NCBI GenBank assembly: GCA_963513935.1
Contig: OY740768.1
Location: 42,216,368-42,280,367, forward strand
Origin: Aphrophora alni
Taxonomy: Eukaryota > Arthropoda > Insecta > Hemiptera > Aphrophoridae
Length of the DNA: 64,000 nucleotides
Reading direction: 5' to 3'
Shown: positions 10,441-22,053 of the stretch, one piece after another
How positions within the stretch are numbered: the stretch's first letter is position 1
Layout: each line of letters opens with the position of its first letter
Position numbers and translations under genes: made by a program
The notes under the pieces: model-generated
What the model saw: only the letters and a program-made list of their open reading frames with translations
Databases searched by the model: none
Told to the model about the DNA's origin: nothing

Positions 10441-10695
10441 ATGAGCGATCATATGCTAGAGGAAAGTAGAACCGACTTTGTAACATCTATTTTTCTGTTT
10501 GGCTACCTCGAAATACTAACCTTTAGGAGTCTGGTGGGATGGCTCGACATAGATTTATGGGCCCCTACCGGGGTTATAATACTACAAGAAACTCTGTCGA
10601 AAATACCCTCTGGATCACAAGGAGGCCTCAGACAAACATTCCTTCATAAGGTCGAGATTTGGACAAAGGAGTTATTATTAACTTTTCACGAATAA
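10441..10695 (+). other. Unassigned 84-codon open frame
   Basis: An open frame with ATG at 10441 runs 84 codons through sequence richer in GC than its flanks. It starts MSDHMLEESRTDF and has an acidic N-terminus. I recognise no domain. There is no splice-site or promoter support, and codons look no more ordered than in other chance frames. It may be a fragment of an unrecognised transposon or a chance frame. Confidence 0.12.
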
Positions 10696-10699
10696 TAGA

Positions 10700-12286
10700 C
10701 AGCTAAGTTTGTTGAATACTGTAAAAATTGTATGCTTTTCCCCAGTTTATTAACTTGGAATAATATGTTGTATAACAGTAGATCAATTCCATAAAACAGT
10801 TGGGGATATTTTCCAAATATACATACAAACAGTAGTAATTACAAATTACAATCCAACTGATATTGCTTTTCCTTATTTTAAGATACTCCATCTTTTAGAA
10901 GACCAACTGTCGTTGATTACGGTATTTTTACTTTTTAACCTATAACTATCGAAGTTTTCGGGAAGATGTTGCCAAAATTGTTTCAACTTTTTTTGTTCTC
11001 AATAATTTTAATAAAACTCAGTTCCCTCGTGTTTCACAACATTTTGAAATGGAAATTTATAATTAGTTTTTATCAAAATTCTCTGAAGTGAGTTACTTAG
11101 AAAATAAAGATGGAACACCCCCCCCACACACCACACACAAATCAAAAACAAAACCACGTCTATTTTGTTTGTACCTACAACTTTCGTAAATTAATTACAA
11201 TAAATAAATAATTTACATTTATAGTAAATAATTAATATTTTTTGACATTGATAATATTGTTATGAATGTAATTTGCATTGTTACATTCTCTAAAATGTGT
11301 TCAATGTCTGTTAGCTATAATTAAATTGGTTACTGTCTGCGATAAACAATTTATATACTGTAATGAAATTATAAACATTTAATGTCGAACCATAAGCCTA
11401 CCCATTGTGTCAGTTTTATGAATAGAGCTTCCTAAATAATTTATTGAAAATATACTTAGTCTTAGCTGTTCTTAACTTTTACCAGAACTTTCAAATTCTT
11501 AGAAATAATAGAATGATTTAATACAGATAATTTTGGGGTATACTACCACAATTTTTTACCATCTCGTTGTTATTTAATAAGTATAATGCATATTTAAAAG
11601 ACAAATACATATCTGAAGTAAACTAATACCAGCAAACAATTACTTTATTGAGGAAAAAGCTACAAAATATAAAGTCATAAAGATAGGGACGGATGCTAGA
11701 AACACTTTTAACGGTTGAAACATTTAAATTTCAATCTGATAAAAAGCATTGTCTCAAATATGACAAGGAAAATTGAGTAAAAAAATTAGTGTTATTACGG
11801 GCTATTATTTTTAATAAACCCGGATAGTTGACGTTTACTACCAGGGTATTACCTTTGTTTATTAACTTCTATTATTTATTGCCAACAATTAAAATTTAAT
11901 TATGTAATACAGCAAATTATCAGTTATTGAATTTGTTTCCTCAAAAATGACATCAAAATAAATGATTCTCAAAACTTGCATTTTTTTAAATTTCTCATTT
12001 ACAATGGATGAGAGCATTTAAAAAATCGGGGCAGCAAACGGCTCACGTGTGCAGTTTGTAACATGTGGTACTATTTGGAACGATAACGTTAAAATTAACC
12101 CTAATCTAGGGACTACAATTTTGGAAAGCGATTCTGCTATTGTCCCATAACCCTTTAGAGATTTAAATCGCTTTACCTAGGTCTACCCTTGCACCATCGG
12201 ATACTCATCTTTGAAGAGAATAATCTAATTAATAATATATTACTTAATTAAAAATCATTACTAAATACAACACTATCACTAATTAA
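10700..12286. other. No gene seen
   Basis: AT-rich, all frames closed. A C-rich run followed by CA repeats lies at 11118-11140. Nothing else assignable. Confidence 0.55.
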
Positions 12287-12329
12287 GAGAAGAGCTGAAG
12301 TTGGGTGTTGCCCATTCTCAACTCTTCTC
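12287..12329. repeat. Short hairpin
   Basis: GAGAAGAG (12287-12294) pairs with CTCTTCTC (12322-12329), and inside them GTTGGG-type sequence pairs with CCCATT around a TGTTG loop, giving a 43-nt hairpin. It has no terminator-like context and no known RNA match that I can recall. Confidence 0.5.
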
Positions 12330-13763
12330 GTTTAAATAAAGGAATAATAGTCTGTACTGGTGGTTGAGCCTCCGGTAAAACAAAGAACCCCTTGCTGCTA
12401 ATTAGTTAATCTGTGGTTGTAGCGTGGTCTAATCAACATAGCTACGAACCAAATTCCGGTCAGCTGTTTCCTAGAAGTAGATCACGCTTAATTACAGGAC
12501 CCGAGCTTAGTAACACCGTTGCAAGTTACTTGTCTGTGCTACTTATTGTCTGTGGTAATATATAAATAATTTATATGGCGTATATAATATATGACTATTT
12601 AGCAGAAGAATTAATCGGGTAATTTGCCTTTAGATACGGCTATCTGTCTTAACAATAATTGTCAGCCGCAACCTGTACTTCAAAGGGAACAGCTTGGTAA
12701 AAGAGGGAATCTGTTCGTTAAAGTGATCATCACATCATCCGGTCAACAAATGTCTCCAGAAATCCATTCTCAACACTCAACATTCATGGTCTCGTCACAG
12801 GTCTAAGATTGGCACTATTTAATCAAATTCAAACTCTGAATAATCATGTAAATGCTGAACCACCTTTTGATCTGTAATTAAATTTTAGATCAACAACAAC
12901 TTTATCTTTCTCTTCGATACAGGTTATATTTTTCGTCAGGAGACTAAATCCGGAAGTTTAGATTGTTCAATCCCGAGCAACTCAAAATGTGTCTCAAAGC
13001 GGGACTAAAATAACATTTCATACGGTTAACATAAACACTTGTGCAGAGTGTTTACTACTAAAAAAATATGTCCAGAAGTATTGCCGTAAAAGAAGACCTC
13101 TAAAATAAATTTGACCTTAATTAAACTGTAATTCTTAAAATCAATGATTTTTACAAGGACAAAAGAAAAAAGAATCTCAAAATGTTCCAATAACCTCACG
13201 AGATGTTACACAAAATCAAGGTTAAAAGGGCGAATTTCTCAGTAAAATATAAATGACATCAGATCAGTTTAATTATGAAGTTATTATGGTCATCACATGG
13301 CGAACATTCAAAATAAGTTTCCGGAGTGTGAGGTGTGGAATATTGTCAGTAAATAGGAGAGAGGAGGATTTTAGGGGATGCAGTGAAAAATAAAGTTGAA
13401 TGGTTGGGGTGACCCGCATCGCATCCACACTTTCCGGCTACAGAATATTATGGATCCTAGCCTCCCTCATTATTAAGTAACTCTAATGTCGAGTTGCAAT
13501 ATCAGAGTTTTTTACAGTTGTCTGTAATAGGCGTGGTCCGTCGTCGTCGCAAATCGACGCATGCCATTTTAAAAGTAACCTCCATTCTGTTCTGTCATGC
13601 GCAGTGATTCTTTATGCTGACCGCCAAAACTCATTTAAAAAGGCTTTAATGAAATATTGTTATTGAAATTTCAACTATAATGTCGATAACATCCTCTGCA
13701 ATAGACTAGGTTTACAAAAAAATCCAACTCAGATAAAGTCTCATCAGCTATTCTTTTTAATTG
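12330..13763. other. No gene seen; modestly GC-richer near 13400-13620
   Basis: A frame of 60 codons at 12624-12806 has no recognisable content. A CpG-containing patch near 13530-13570 (repeated CGTCGTCG) has no promoter elements that I can identify. Confidence 0.45.
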
Positions 13764-13772
13764 TAAAAAGGG

Positions 13773-13820
<48 letters not shown>

Positions 13821-13896
13821 GGTCATATATATATATATAAAGGGTCATATATATATATATATATAAAGGGTCATATATATATATATATATATATAT
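13764..13896. repeat. Compound microsatellite, AAAGGGTC plus (AT)n
   Basis: Four tandem blocks each consist of AAAGGGTC followed by a run of AT dinucleotides of different length (about 22, 7, 11 and 14 repeats). The varying AT lengths suggest slippage within a duplicated unit. Confidence 0.9.
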
Positions 13897-13919
13897 TAAC
13901 TTGGGTATTAACCTTTTAA

Positions 13920-14240
13920 CATTTTCCCCTTTTTGTTTCCTTGTAAAAAAAGAAAAAGAGTATAAAATAAAAACTCCTATCCACTGAATGCCCTAATAGC
14001 GTCAGGGTTTGAAGAGAACAAGAGTTGGTCAATGAGACCTGTTAGGAAAGGTGAAGGAGATGGATTTAACTAAAGACTATATGAAAAAAAGTGTAGATAC
14101 AGCTAGGTACCTCGGGATTGTTTCTCAGTACAGTGAACCACTGAGGGTTGGGAGCTTCACGAACCGAATTGTGGTTTAATTAACCTACGGTATAAAGGCC
14201 CGAAAAGGTTCTATACTCCCCTTAATGTGATAACTAGCAA
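13920..14240 (+). repeat. Dispersed repeat A, copy 1
   Basis: Member of a family seen six times in the window. It starts with an A-rich leader, then a TAATAGCGTCAG block, a GAACAAGAGTTGGTCAA block, and GTGTAGATACAGCTAGGTAC. The family consensus contains an open frame reading RVGKEQELVKRD and later DLTQDYMKKGVDPVRYLG; this copy is broken. Its identity is unknown (see the finding on repeat A). Confidence 0.75.
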
Positions 14241-14504
14241 TTTATGGTCAAGAAATTTAGAAAACTTAATAAATCTTGGATCAACTGTGATACTTTCAAC
14301 GTTCATGTCCTAAGCTAGTTACTCTTTATTTTGGAACTGATGTTTTAAGCAATTTACGACTACGATTTGCAATTTTTTGTAATTTGTAGTAGAAACTTTG
14401 AAAATGTTTCCATTGTTAAAAGCTATGTAGAGAATTGTGAAATTGAAATGTTTTATTACTTTATTTTCTCATCGCAGAATTAATATGATTGATTCTTGTT
14501 TCAG

Positions 14505-14564
14505 AGTGAAAGATATGAACAGCATTCGGGTCTCTGCGATCAGAAGGGACTTTCTGAACTTAAG
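14505..14564 (+). CDS. Candidate 60-bp internal exon of an unknown gene
   Basis: A pyrimidine-biased stretch ending TTGATTCTTGTTTCAG precedes the segment, with branch-point-like TTAAT about 25 bases upstream. AAG followed by GTAATTAC gives a good donor. The exon is exactly 60 bp. Two of three frames are open. Phase 0 gives SERYEQHSGLCDQKGLSELK, and a second frame gives KDMNSIRVSAIRRDFLNL. The third has a stop at once. I recognise neither peptide, and no partner exon is identified. Its GC content is above that of both flanks. A chance pairing of splice signals is possible. Confidence 0.35.
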
Positions 14565-14989
14565 GTAATTACAGTAAAGTTAAACTCATTCATGTGTGGG
14601 GTATATTAGAGGAAACTAAATATAAATATTAAAAATTCTAATTACTAGTATTTAGTTGTTAGGAAGCAAGGAAAAAATAAACCATCAACTTAACAGCTTA
14701 CAAGTTTGAGGAGTATTGTTAAAACACCGAACGTTTTTTAAGTCTAGCCTTAAAATAAATACGAATATTGACCTAGAACTAGATTAAATCATTTTCGAAA
14801 CTAAAACACATCGAAAGTTATTACAAAATATTTTATTTAGTAGATAAATTCAAGAACTAATTATCGCAGTGTGGATATATTATATATATAATTAATCCAT
14901 ATACTAGTTGAGGTTAAAAATAAGTTAATGGGCCATCATGGTACTTACCCAGCCCAATGTACAATTTATTACTAACAGATTCTCTAAAT

Positions 14990-15330
14990 GTAATACCCAA
15001 ATTGTGGTTTCCCGAGCCTTGTATGAAATGTCAAATTAAATTGGTAGATCAAGAGGCCAGTAAGGTAAGTTTGTTCAAAGATGTTGTTACACAGGTTTTC
15101 TGATCCTCATATAATTGTATATGTAACTACTTTATTGTAGATATTTACGTATAATAAATCTTCATTCGCTTCGCTCGTGCAAGTGTCTGGCTCTCTATGT
15201 TATCCTCTCGGATCTCGCAACTATCAAAAAATAACATTTTTTTAAGAGGTCAGGGTTCGAAATTACATTTTTGACAATAACTTCGTTATTTGTCATCGTA
15301 AAGATGTGGTAACATTACATGTGGAAAGAA
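14990..15330 (-). repeat. Dispersed repeat B, copy 1
   Basis: Aligns with 23620-23990 in the same orientation and with 49590-49860 in reverse. Shared blocks are TTGGTTTCC, GTAAAATGTTAAATT-like sequence, GATCAAG, and the outer GAGCCAGACACTTGCACGAG block. The copies are diverged. Orientation is taken from the block that reads GGGCCGA...CACGAG. Confidence 0.65.
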
Positions 15331-15960
15331 TTGAAATCTGCAAATTTATATATAATAAATCTAATTAATAAGTTACATACGAGATATGAATAAAGAACAG
15401 TTTAACTGTCTTTTTGACATTTCAATTCATTATTTCTCTATTCCTCTATACCAAATTTCATATTTTTATTTTTGCGGCCGTTATTGTGCTTATGTACAGT
15501 CGACAACGACGACGGACAAACAACACGTCAAAAGTCAGTTTTTCGGTTTTCTGATTTTTTGAAATGTATAGATTAGTCAAAAACCCATGGCCAAACTTTT
15601 GACTATGAATGAACTTACTTTATACTTTGTATTGGATAAGGAAAAATATCTCTAATGTGGATCTTAGGTCTATATCAAATCTCAGTCAATTAGTAGACTA
15701 CAGAAATAAAAGTCTAGTAAATGCAAACCTACAGTTAGAGCAAAGCTAGGATCAGTTTAAATTCAAAATGGTCAATGTTAATTAAAATACCTCTGCGTAA
15801 TATTTTTAATAAATTAAATTGGGATATGCATTCGTTGAAACTTCTTAGCTTAATGTACGTTTGTAAAACTACTTTCGTAATTTTGCTAAGTTCATTTATA
15901 TCTAAGTTTGCGTCTGGACAAATTGAAATAAATAATTTCTCAAAACTCTTCGCCCATTCC
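15331..15960. other. No gene seen; probable repeat flank
   Basis: Contains CGACAACGACGACGGAC near 15501, a phrase typical of the dispersed repeat D copies that end in CAGACAGAC-like runs. Two short overlapping frames on opposite strands at 15735-15983 have no recognisable content. Confidence 0.4.
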
Positions 15961-15989
15961 CAAAACAAATAAATATAAACCAAAACTGA

Positions 15990-16420
15990 TCGTCATCAAA
16001 AATATTAGTTCGGTAGTTGTTACCAAAAGTGAAAATGAGCAATGGACGCCAACTCTGTAACAATATTTTTTATATAAATGAGGGCATTTACTTGCTTCGT
16101 TTGTGACATAAACACACTCAAACGTAAATCGTATTTGATTGAAATCTGATGATGGTCAATATTTGTTTCTGTTTTTTGAAAATTATTTGTGTACAGTAAA
16201 AATATCTTACTTGCGATTTTGCAAACAGGTGTGTGTTATTCATTTTCTTATTTCACCACCAAATTAGATTAAAATTGATCCACGTGTTTGATGACATACA
16301 GATAGACAGACAGACATACAGATATAATTCCAAAAATCACTGTTTTCGACTCACATAAAACTTGACATCAATATTTTTATCCATCACATATTACATATTT
16401 TCAGAAAGTAATCATTGATC
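15990..16420 (+). repeat. Dispersed repeat D, copy with (CAGA)n-like run
   Basis: Contains GTATTTGATTGAAATC near 16130, an AAATTAGATTAAAATTGATCC block and a CAGATAGACAGACAGACATA run near 16300. These phrases recur, diverged, at 23050-23430, 24290-24800 and 47390-47530. This kind of tail is common in non-autonomous arthropod elements; the exact class is unknown. Confidence 0.5.
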
Positions 16421-16608
16421 CTACTGGAAAGTTTAACATTCTACACAGTACATGTCAACTTAAATTGTCGTTCGAACGGTTTGCGGAAGACGTGCTTTTT
16501 TTTTTACAAATTGCTTTATTTGTTCAGATATTTATTTTTCCAAGTGGTTCTAAAATTTTTACTATAGTTTATTTAATTCCAGATTACAATACCGATAAAA
16601 TATAGGGG

Positions 16609-16624
16609 TGAGGCATATGCCTCA
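16609..16624. other. Perfect 16-bp palindrome
   Basis: TGAGGCATATGCCTCA is fully self-complementary and contains the E-box CATATG. It could bind a dimeric factor, but nothing nearby supports function. Confidence 0.4.
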
Positions 16625-16629
16625 TATAA

Positions 16630-18005
16630 GCACTGTTAAACCACTTTTGATTTCTCAAAAAAAATTCGAACCCTTTGTAAAAAAACAATAAATAGACCAT
16701 CTTTCCACTGTTTTGTCAATTTCAAATTCTACCGTTAAGGCTAGAAAGTTTTAAGGACATTTTATATAAGAGATGCATACAAAAAGCACTTAGCCGAAGA
16801 AAGTATAAAGAGTTTGAATTACTGAAGCCAAATATAGAAGCTTTAAAAAAATCTTACGTGTGTAATATCCCAAAATATTTATTGTTCACTATTGGAAATT
16901 AACTCTATTACTATTGGAAATAAATTAAAAGTAAAGGTTTTATATAGTTTGTTTCTTAAGGAAGTAATTGAAACTATGTTTTTATACATTAACTAACGAA
17001 ATTAACTTTTACATTGTGGCAAATACAAATTTGAAATCAAAACATGAACAGTCTCATTTGTATTGTTTATCTTTTCTATACATTCGTCACATCCATTTAT
17101 GGCAAAACCTCAAAATGGTAATCTTCCTTCTAACCTAATTCTACAATATAATAACTTGTAATGGGGGCGAAACATCTTTAATAATCTCTCGTGAAACTTC
17201 TTACCTTTTTTGATTTTACTTAATTTTAAGGCAGCATCATGTTAATAAACATAGGTGTTACATCATTCTAATAAACATGTATATTTCTGCACACATTTAC
17301 ATATTGTAATATAGGAAGGTTGTTTTATAATTTAAGTATGCGGTGGAATCAATAAGTATATATTTTTAAATTGTTAGGTTTGGTATGTAGCTACAAATGG
17401 ATGAATTCTTCTTTTTTTTTTAATGAGTTGAAAAGATAACTTTCAACCATTAATTTTCATAAAAACTTTTGTAGAAAATAGATTCGGCTTTTTACAATAG
17501 GCTATAAACTGTAAATTTAATTTGATAAACTAAAAACTAATATTATTAATGTTGTCACATTTAAAATTCTTTTTTATAATGATTTGATAATTGGAGTAAA
17601 CACACAAGTAAATCAATCAATTAGTGGGTTTTAAATTTTCTGTTATAAGTAATAAGTTTACGAACAAATAATATTTTATAAATGAATAGTTTCTAAAATT
17701 TAGTGGTGATAATAGGTTATATTAAACAAAAGCTATACAGTTAAGTTTGTTTGCAATTTTAAAATTTACTCCTAGCTTCTTTTAATGAAGACGAATAATT
17801 TGTGAGACAAATGAAACTGACGGCAGTCATACTTTATTTCGGTAATTTTATATTACTTAAGACCCTTAATTATCTTTTAATTTGTCGTTTGGCATATTGC
17901 TTAAGGTTGTAAATTTTTTAATTTGCTCAAAACTTGAAACTTTGAAATATTAAAGTTTGTACTACAGGCTTCATGGTTTATTTCCACTTTTTAACGCCCT
18001 AATCA
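16630..18005. other. No gene seen; AT-rich
   Basis: Stops in all frames, many A and T runs, no recognisable relic. Bases 16770-16870 are purine-rich and slightly more open, but gave no identifiable peptide. Confidence 0.5.
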
Positions 18006-18009
18006 GAAT

Positions 18010-18340
18010 TTTTGAGGAGATGGCTCCAAATCAAAGCCAGTATATTTTCAGAGTAATATTTTATCAAAACGATTTCAGCTAATGGTGAGAAAATTGGTCT
18101 TATCAATTTAGACTTATCACTTTAGTCAAATTGGTCTTCTATATCTAAATTTTGGAATACTACAAAAATTGTCCACATATACTAAAATTGATGATAATCG
18201 CCCAAATTCTACTAGTTTATGCTTTGGAGTACTGAACAAACGGGATAAAAACCACTTTTTCGAACTTGGGGGCTTCAAAACGGATATTTCCACGAAAAAC
18301 TCAACATCGACACAGAAAAAAAGGTGTACACAGGTCATAC
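18010..18340 (+). repeat. Dispersed repeat D, copy
   Basis: Begins with a GAGATGGCTCCAAATC block, shared with 24521 and 47278, then AATATTTTATCAAAACGATT. It ends with TTCAAAACGGATATTTCCAC and GAAAAACTCAA, which is nearly identical to 47549-47573. The two convergent short frames inside it are by-products of the repeat. Confidence 0.7.
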
Positions 18341-18399
18341 CTAAAATATTTCTACAACTATCCTAATAATAATATGGAAGGAATATTTCATTCATATTT

Positions 18400-18850
18400 G
18401 AAGATTGTTTAAAGAAAAATGCTAAATCCTGGGGGTTCTTGACGATCCCATATGTGCTGGGATTATCGCGAAAAATAAGGCACATTGCTAGAAAATATAA
18501 AATAAATATACTAAATATGAAATATATACAGCTTGCAATGATCAAACCATTCTCGAAAAAACGTTAAATCAGTTATAACTATTTGCAGTATTAAATGTAA
18601 ATGCGACAGACAGTATATAGGCGCCAAAAATAAATCACCACAATATTAAAATTAATGAACACAAAAAATAACACATAATTAAGCCTATCAAATTAAACAT
18701 ATTTGAAAATCATAAATTTAATTGAGTTTATAATGATAATACAATGAGGAAAAACGTGTATAATCGAAAATTAATTAGATCTTCGTTATAAGTCTAACGG
18801 AAATCCAATTAGACTAGAAGAAAGGAAGTTATGGCTACCATTAATAATAA
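18400..18850 (+). pseudogene. Penelope-like element, RT tail and GIY-YIG endonuclease relic
   Basis: From 18430 the frame reads WGFLTIPYVLGLSRKIRH, then ARKYKIN, matching the end-of-RT linker of Penelope-like elements (P-Y-V-x-G-L-S-x-K-I). After a stop, VITICSIKCKCDRQYIGAK (about 18569-18627) fits the GIY-YIG core: the GIY strand is eroded to VIT, the Cys-rich K-C-x-C segment and YIG are kept. KINEHKK and IFENHKFN (about 18650-18720) follow, like the R-x-x-E-H and L-x-x-N-H blocks of the same nuclease. Frames shift at least twice, so it is dead. It is a 3' fragment, and the reverse-transcriptase catalytic core is absent. It bears on the hammerhead motifs, a known partner of this element class. 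Confidence 0.75.
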
Positions 18851-18859
18851 CAGAATTAA

Positions 18860-19235
18860 AAATTGAGAGGAAGACTAACTAAAGGTTGTTTATATAATCC
18901 ACTTAAAAACTTTGTGTTCGGAGTACTAAAAGGTTTTCTATAAAGATTAAGACATGAACGAAACTCACATATGTGGGCAGATTTTAATCAAATTTGAATG
19001 TCGAAAAATTTTGGAGTTATCGTGGGAGTTTATTTCACTTTTTCGACACTAAAAATATAAGGATAGTTGCAAAAAAATAAACAAATAAAAAAAATACGAT
19101 TTTCTACAACTTATGATTTTATTAAACTTTGCTCTTAGGACACAACGTATATTGTACGCCATTTATTCAAAGATACTGGTTCATTTACATGTACCTTTTT
19201 TTTACATCTACTATCTTTTTTGCGCTACCGCCACT
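18860..19235. other. No gene seen
   Basis: AT-rich and closed in all frames. TCGAAAAATTTTGGAGTTATCG near 18992 faintly resembles repeat D. Confidence 0.45.
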
Positions 19236-19239
19236 AGGC

Positions 19240-20240
19240 ATTATTTCGCATTTGGCCATATTTAATCCATAGCTTTTACCTTCTCATGTTTTTTCCTGTT
19301 TATCCCAGAATACTCGTGACATAGTCTCTATAGAATCCTATTTCTTCTTAGATTATAGCATATTATGGAATATATATCTCTGAACCAATAATTGAATTCA
19401 ATACTTGTCCCCACAATGTGTAATCAGCATCATCCACTTCATGACCTCAGTTATACATTTTCAGATATACCCCAAAACATCCATGCCTGGCTGAGATAAA
19501 CATTCACTTCGCCATGTATCTTCATTAACCAAGGCCAGCAGGAAGGTCCGATTTTCTTTGTTAGTACTAATAAGCTGCTGCTGCCATTGTTTAATAACGT
19601 TTACTCTAGCAGCCAGCTTTGCTTTGGTCTTCAGTGTTCTTCGCTCTTCTGTACCCTTCTGGAAAAGATCCATTAATTTTCCTCTTTTCCTCCGCAGTAG
19701 ATCAGTTGGTGAATTATTGCTGATACCCAGCACTGCACCTTCAGACACAATTCAATATGCCGACATTACCCTAATTGTTGAGATTCTTTTCACTGAGATC
19801 AGTTTTCTCCTTATCACTTCCTCCTTCAATACAGGTGCCCAGATTTGTGCTCTGTATAAAATTTGTCAGATGACAACACTTACTTTTAATTTTATCTTTT
19901 TTCCATAAGGCCTTGGAGATTTGGCAATAGTCGAGCCAGATTAGCAAAGTATGAAGCAAAACTAAGCCGGTAATTCTATCTTTGTTCCTAGATAATATAT
20001 GTAATATCTTTCTTCCATCAACTTCAATTATAGGTCACATGAAAGCTATTTTTTTTTGTTATTAATAGGGCTTTTGTTTTAAGAACAGCTTTCTTCAGGC
20101 TTTTTCCATCCAGCCAATTTTTAACTCTGACGATAGACCCTAATGCAAAGGATCTCTATATCTTCAGCAGTGCATAGGCTACATCAAAATCCGTTTTATC
20201 GATTTTATTAAAATTTTGTTAGAAAGTGAAGATTAATGAC
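19240..20240 (-). pseudogene. R1-clade-like LINE, RT thumb and C-terminal region
   Basis: On the minus strand, in order, are: DVAYALL, an eroded YADD box (about 20180); VKNWLDGKSLKKAVLKTKAL (about 20060-20130); PIIEVDGRKIL (about 20015-20050); FASYFANLARLLPNLQGL (about 19905-19960); LYRAQIWAPVLKEEVIRRKL then ISVKRISTIRVMSAY (about 19755-19860); and the open stretch SEGAVLGISNNSPTDLLRR to WQQQLISTNKENRTFLLAL (19520-19748). These match the R1-type layout, including AxARxLPNxGG, LLYGAxIWAxAL, QRRAALRVxSAYRTVS and the WQ-x-x-W-x-x-S-x-KGRWT block. Several frameshifts and stops are present. It is 5' truncated at or before the catalytic box. Erosion continues to about 19240. Confidence 0.85.
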
Positions 20241-20244
20241 TCAA

Positions 20245-20835
20245 ACCAGTGTGCATTATTTCTAATAATAGAAAATTACATACAAGAAATAATTTTCAAA
20301 ACACGAAAACGAATTTCGGTCGACTCCATTTAAACTTCATTCATCTTATATAATATGTATGTATGCTCAAGATGAGTTTTTATGACACATAATGTGTCGA
20401 CTGTGTTTGCACAGTTTATTTAAAATTAAACTGCCAGACAGTGACGCATCGCAGGTGCACATACTATATATACTAACAAAGTGTAAAAATATTTAACTTA
20501 CAATTATCTATGTCTAGCTTTAAACTGAATAATTTTAATAGTAGTCACAAAGTTATTAGATTACATAATACCTGTTAATAAATAGAACAAAAAATGCACC
20601 TATTTCCTTATTACTATTTCAATTTCCTTATACCATGTGTTCAAGTGTCACCTTTATATACATGACTCTTGGCAGGTATTGTACGTTATGATCGGTTGGT
20701 ATTATTGCAAAGTATATAATCAGCCTTCATTCACTTGATTAATACAAATTGTTAGAGGAAAGATAATGTTTTTGTTTACATTAAAGGAATTAATTTTTAA
20801 AAAACTTTATTGACCTTGAATATTTTATAATCGTT
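20245..20835. other. No gene seen
   Basis: AT-rich, all frames closed, no repeat copy recognised. Confidence 0.5.
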
Positions 20836-20839
20836 ATTG

Positions 20840-20945
20840 TTTTTGTTTTCCTTGTTGTTTAAAGGGGAAAAACCTTCTATCATCATTGGTTTATAAATAA
20901 ATAAAAAGAAAGGAAAAGCTCACGAATACTCTAATAGCTTCATAA
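20840..20945 (+). repeat. Dispersed repeat A, partial copy
   Basis: Only the leader (TTGTTTAAAGGGGAAAAACC) and the GAATACTCTAATAGCTTCA block of repeat A are present; the copy stops there. It lies about 390 bp before a longer copy in the same orientation. Confidence 0.55.
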
Positions 20946-21319
20946 AATTTAAACAAACATTTTTATTTTACGATACTTTGCCCAAAAATTATAGGGAAAT
21001 AAAATGTTTAAAAAATAATTACAAACCCGTTCTTGGAATTTGTAAACCAAATTTGGTACGTACATTATTGAAAGTTACAATATTTTATGTTTTGAATTTT
21101 TTTTGTTAAGATATAATCATCCAAACCACAGTTTTTAGGAAAAATAAAAGAATTATCAATGACAGCGGTTTTAAAAATTGTTTTAGTTTTGAAAATCCAT
21201 TTAAATAATTCTAATCTACACAACATTATAAAAACCTTCGTTACAACCGTCCTGCTTGCAATTATAGAAGGCAAGAAATTCTTAAGAAAACTGAATTGGA
21301 AACATGAACTTATTATATA

Positions 21320-21560
21320 TTGCCTCGATGTTTAAAGATGAAAAACTTCTCGGTTTTCATAGCCTTATAAGAAAAAAAGAAAAAAAAAGATAAAGACTCT
21401 AACCCTCGAATACTTTAATAGCTTCAGAGTCGGAAAAGAACAAGAGTTGGCTAAGAAAGACCGGATAGGAAACAAAGGGATCTAACCTAAACAAACTAGG
21501 TCCTATACATTGCATCTCAATCAAAGGAAGAATACGCAAACAGATTGCAAGCAAGATTCC
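21320..21560 (+). repeat. Dispersed repeat A, copy 3
   Basis: Holds AACTTCTCGGTTTTCATAGC in the leader, an A-rich stretch, GAATACTTTAATAGCTTCAG, GTCGGAAAAGAACAAGAGTT and GGATCTAACC, all shared with the copies near 14.0 and 62.0 kb. The 3' half diverges after about 21490. Confidence 0.75.
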
Positions 21561-21564
21561 GGTG

Positions 21565-22050
21565 CCTAACCAAATAACATGATCACACATAGACACGTTC
21601 TTAACGTAGTTCGTATTTGATTAACGTATTCGAGCTTTTAATAACCCAGGTTAAGGTATCCCCCCACACCCCAATTATTCCCGAATCGTAATGTTATTTT
21701 ACTTATTTTTTTCACACGGGTTTCGGTCAATAATCTTCACATTTCAATAAAATTAAAACGGAATCAGTAGAGTAGGTTTTAAGAAATAACGTATTTTACA
21801 ACAATGGCTGTTTTTTGAGTTTGTTTACCAATAACTCTTGAATCGGAATTTTAAGAGATCACAACTATTAAATTTTGTTCTTAGGTGCTACACTAGAGCA
21901 AAGTTAAACAAAATCGTAGTGTCGTTGCTAGAGGCTACATTTTTTAATGAAATCGTTAAAATAAATTTTGAGAAAAGAGTTATTTATGGCAGCTAACCCC
22001 GAAATATGAGTTATTGAATATGTTGTGGGACTTAATGAATATATTACAAA
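21565..22050. other. No gene seen
   Basis: AT-rich with no open frame. It has a C-rich stretch at 21659-21674 and no identifiable content. Confidence 0.5.
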
Positions 22051-22053
22051 GTT

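Noticed and set aside
19558..19908. 116-codon plus-strand frame
   Set aside because: It is the antisense of the R1-type LINE relic, whose minus-strand reading matches conserved motifs.
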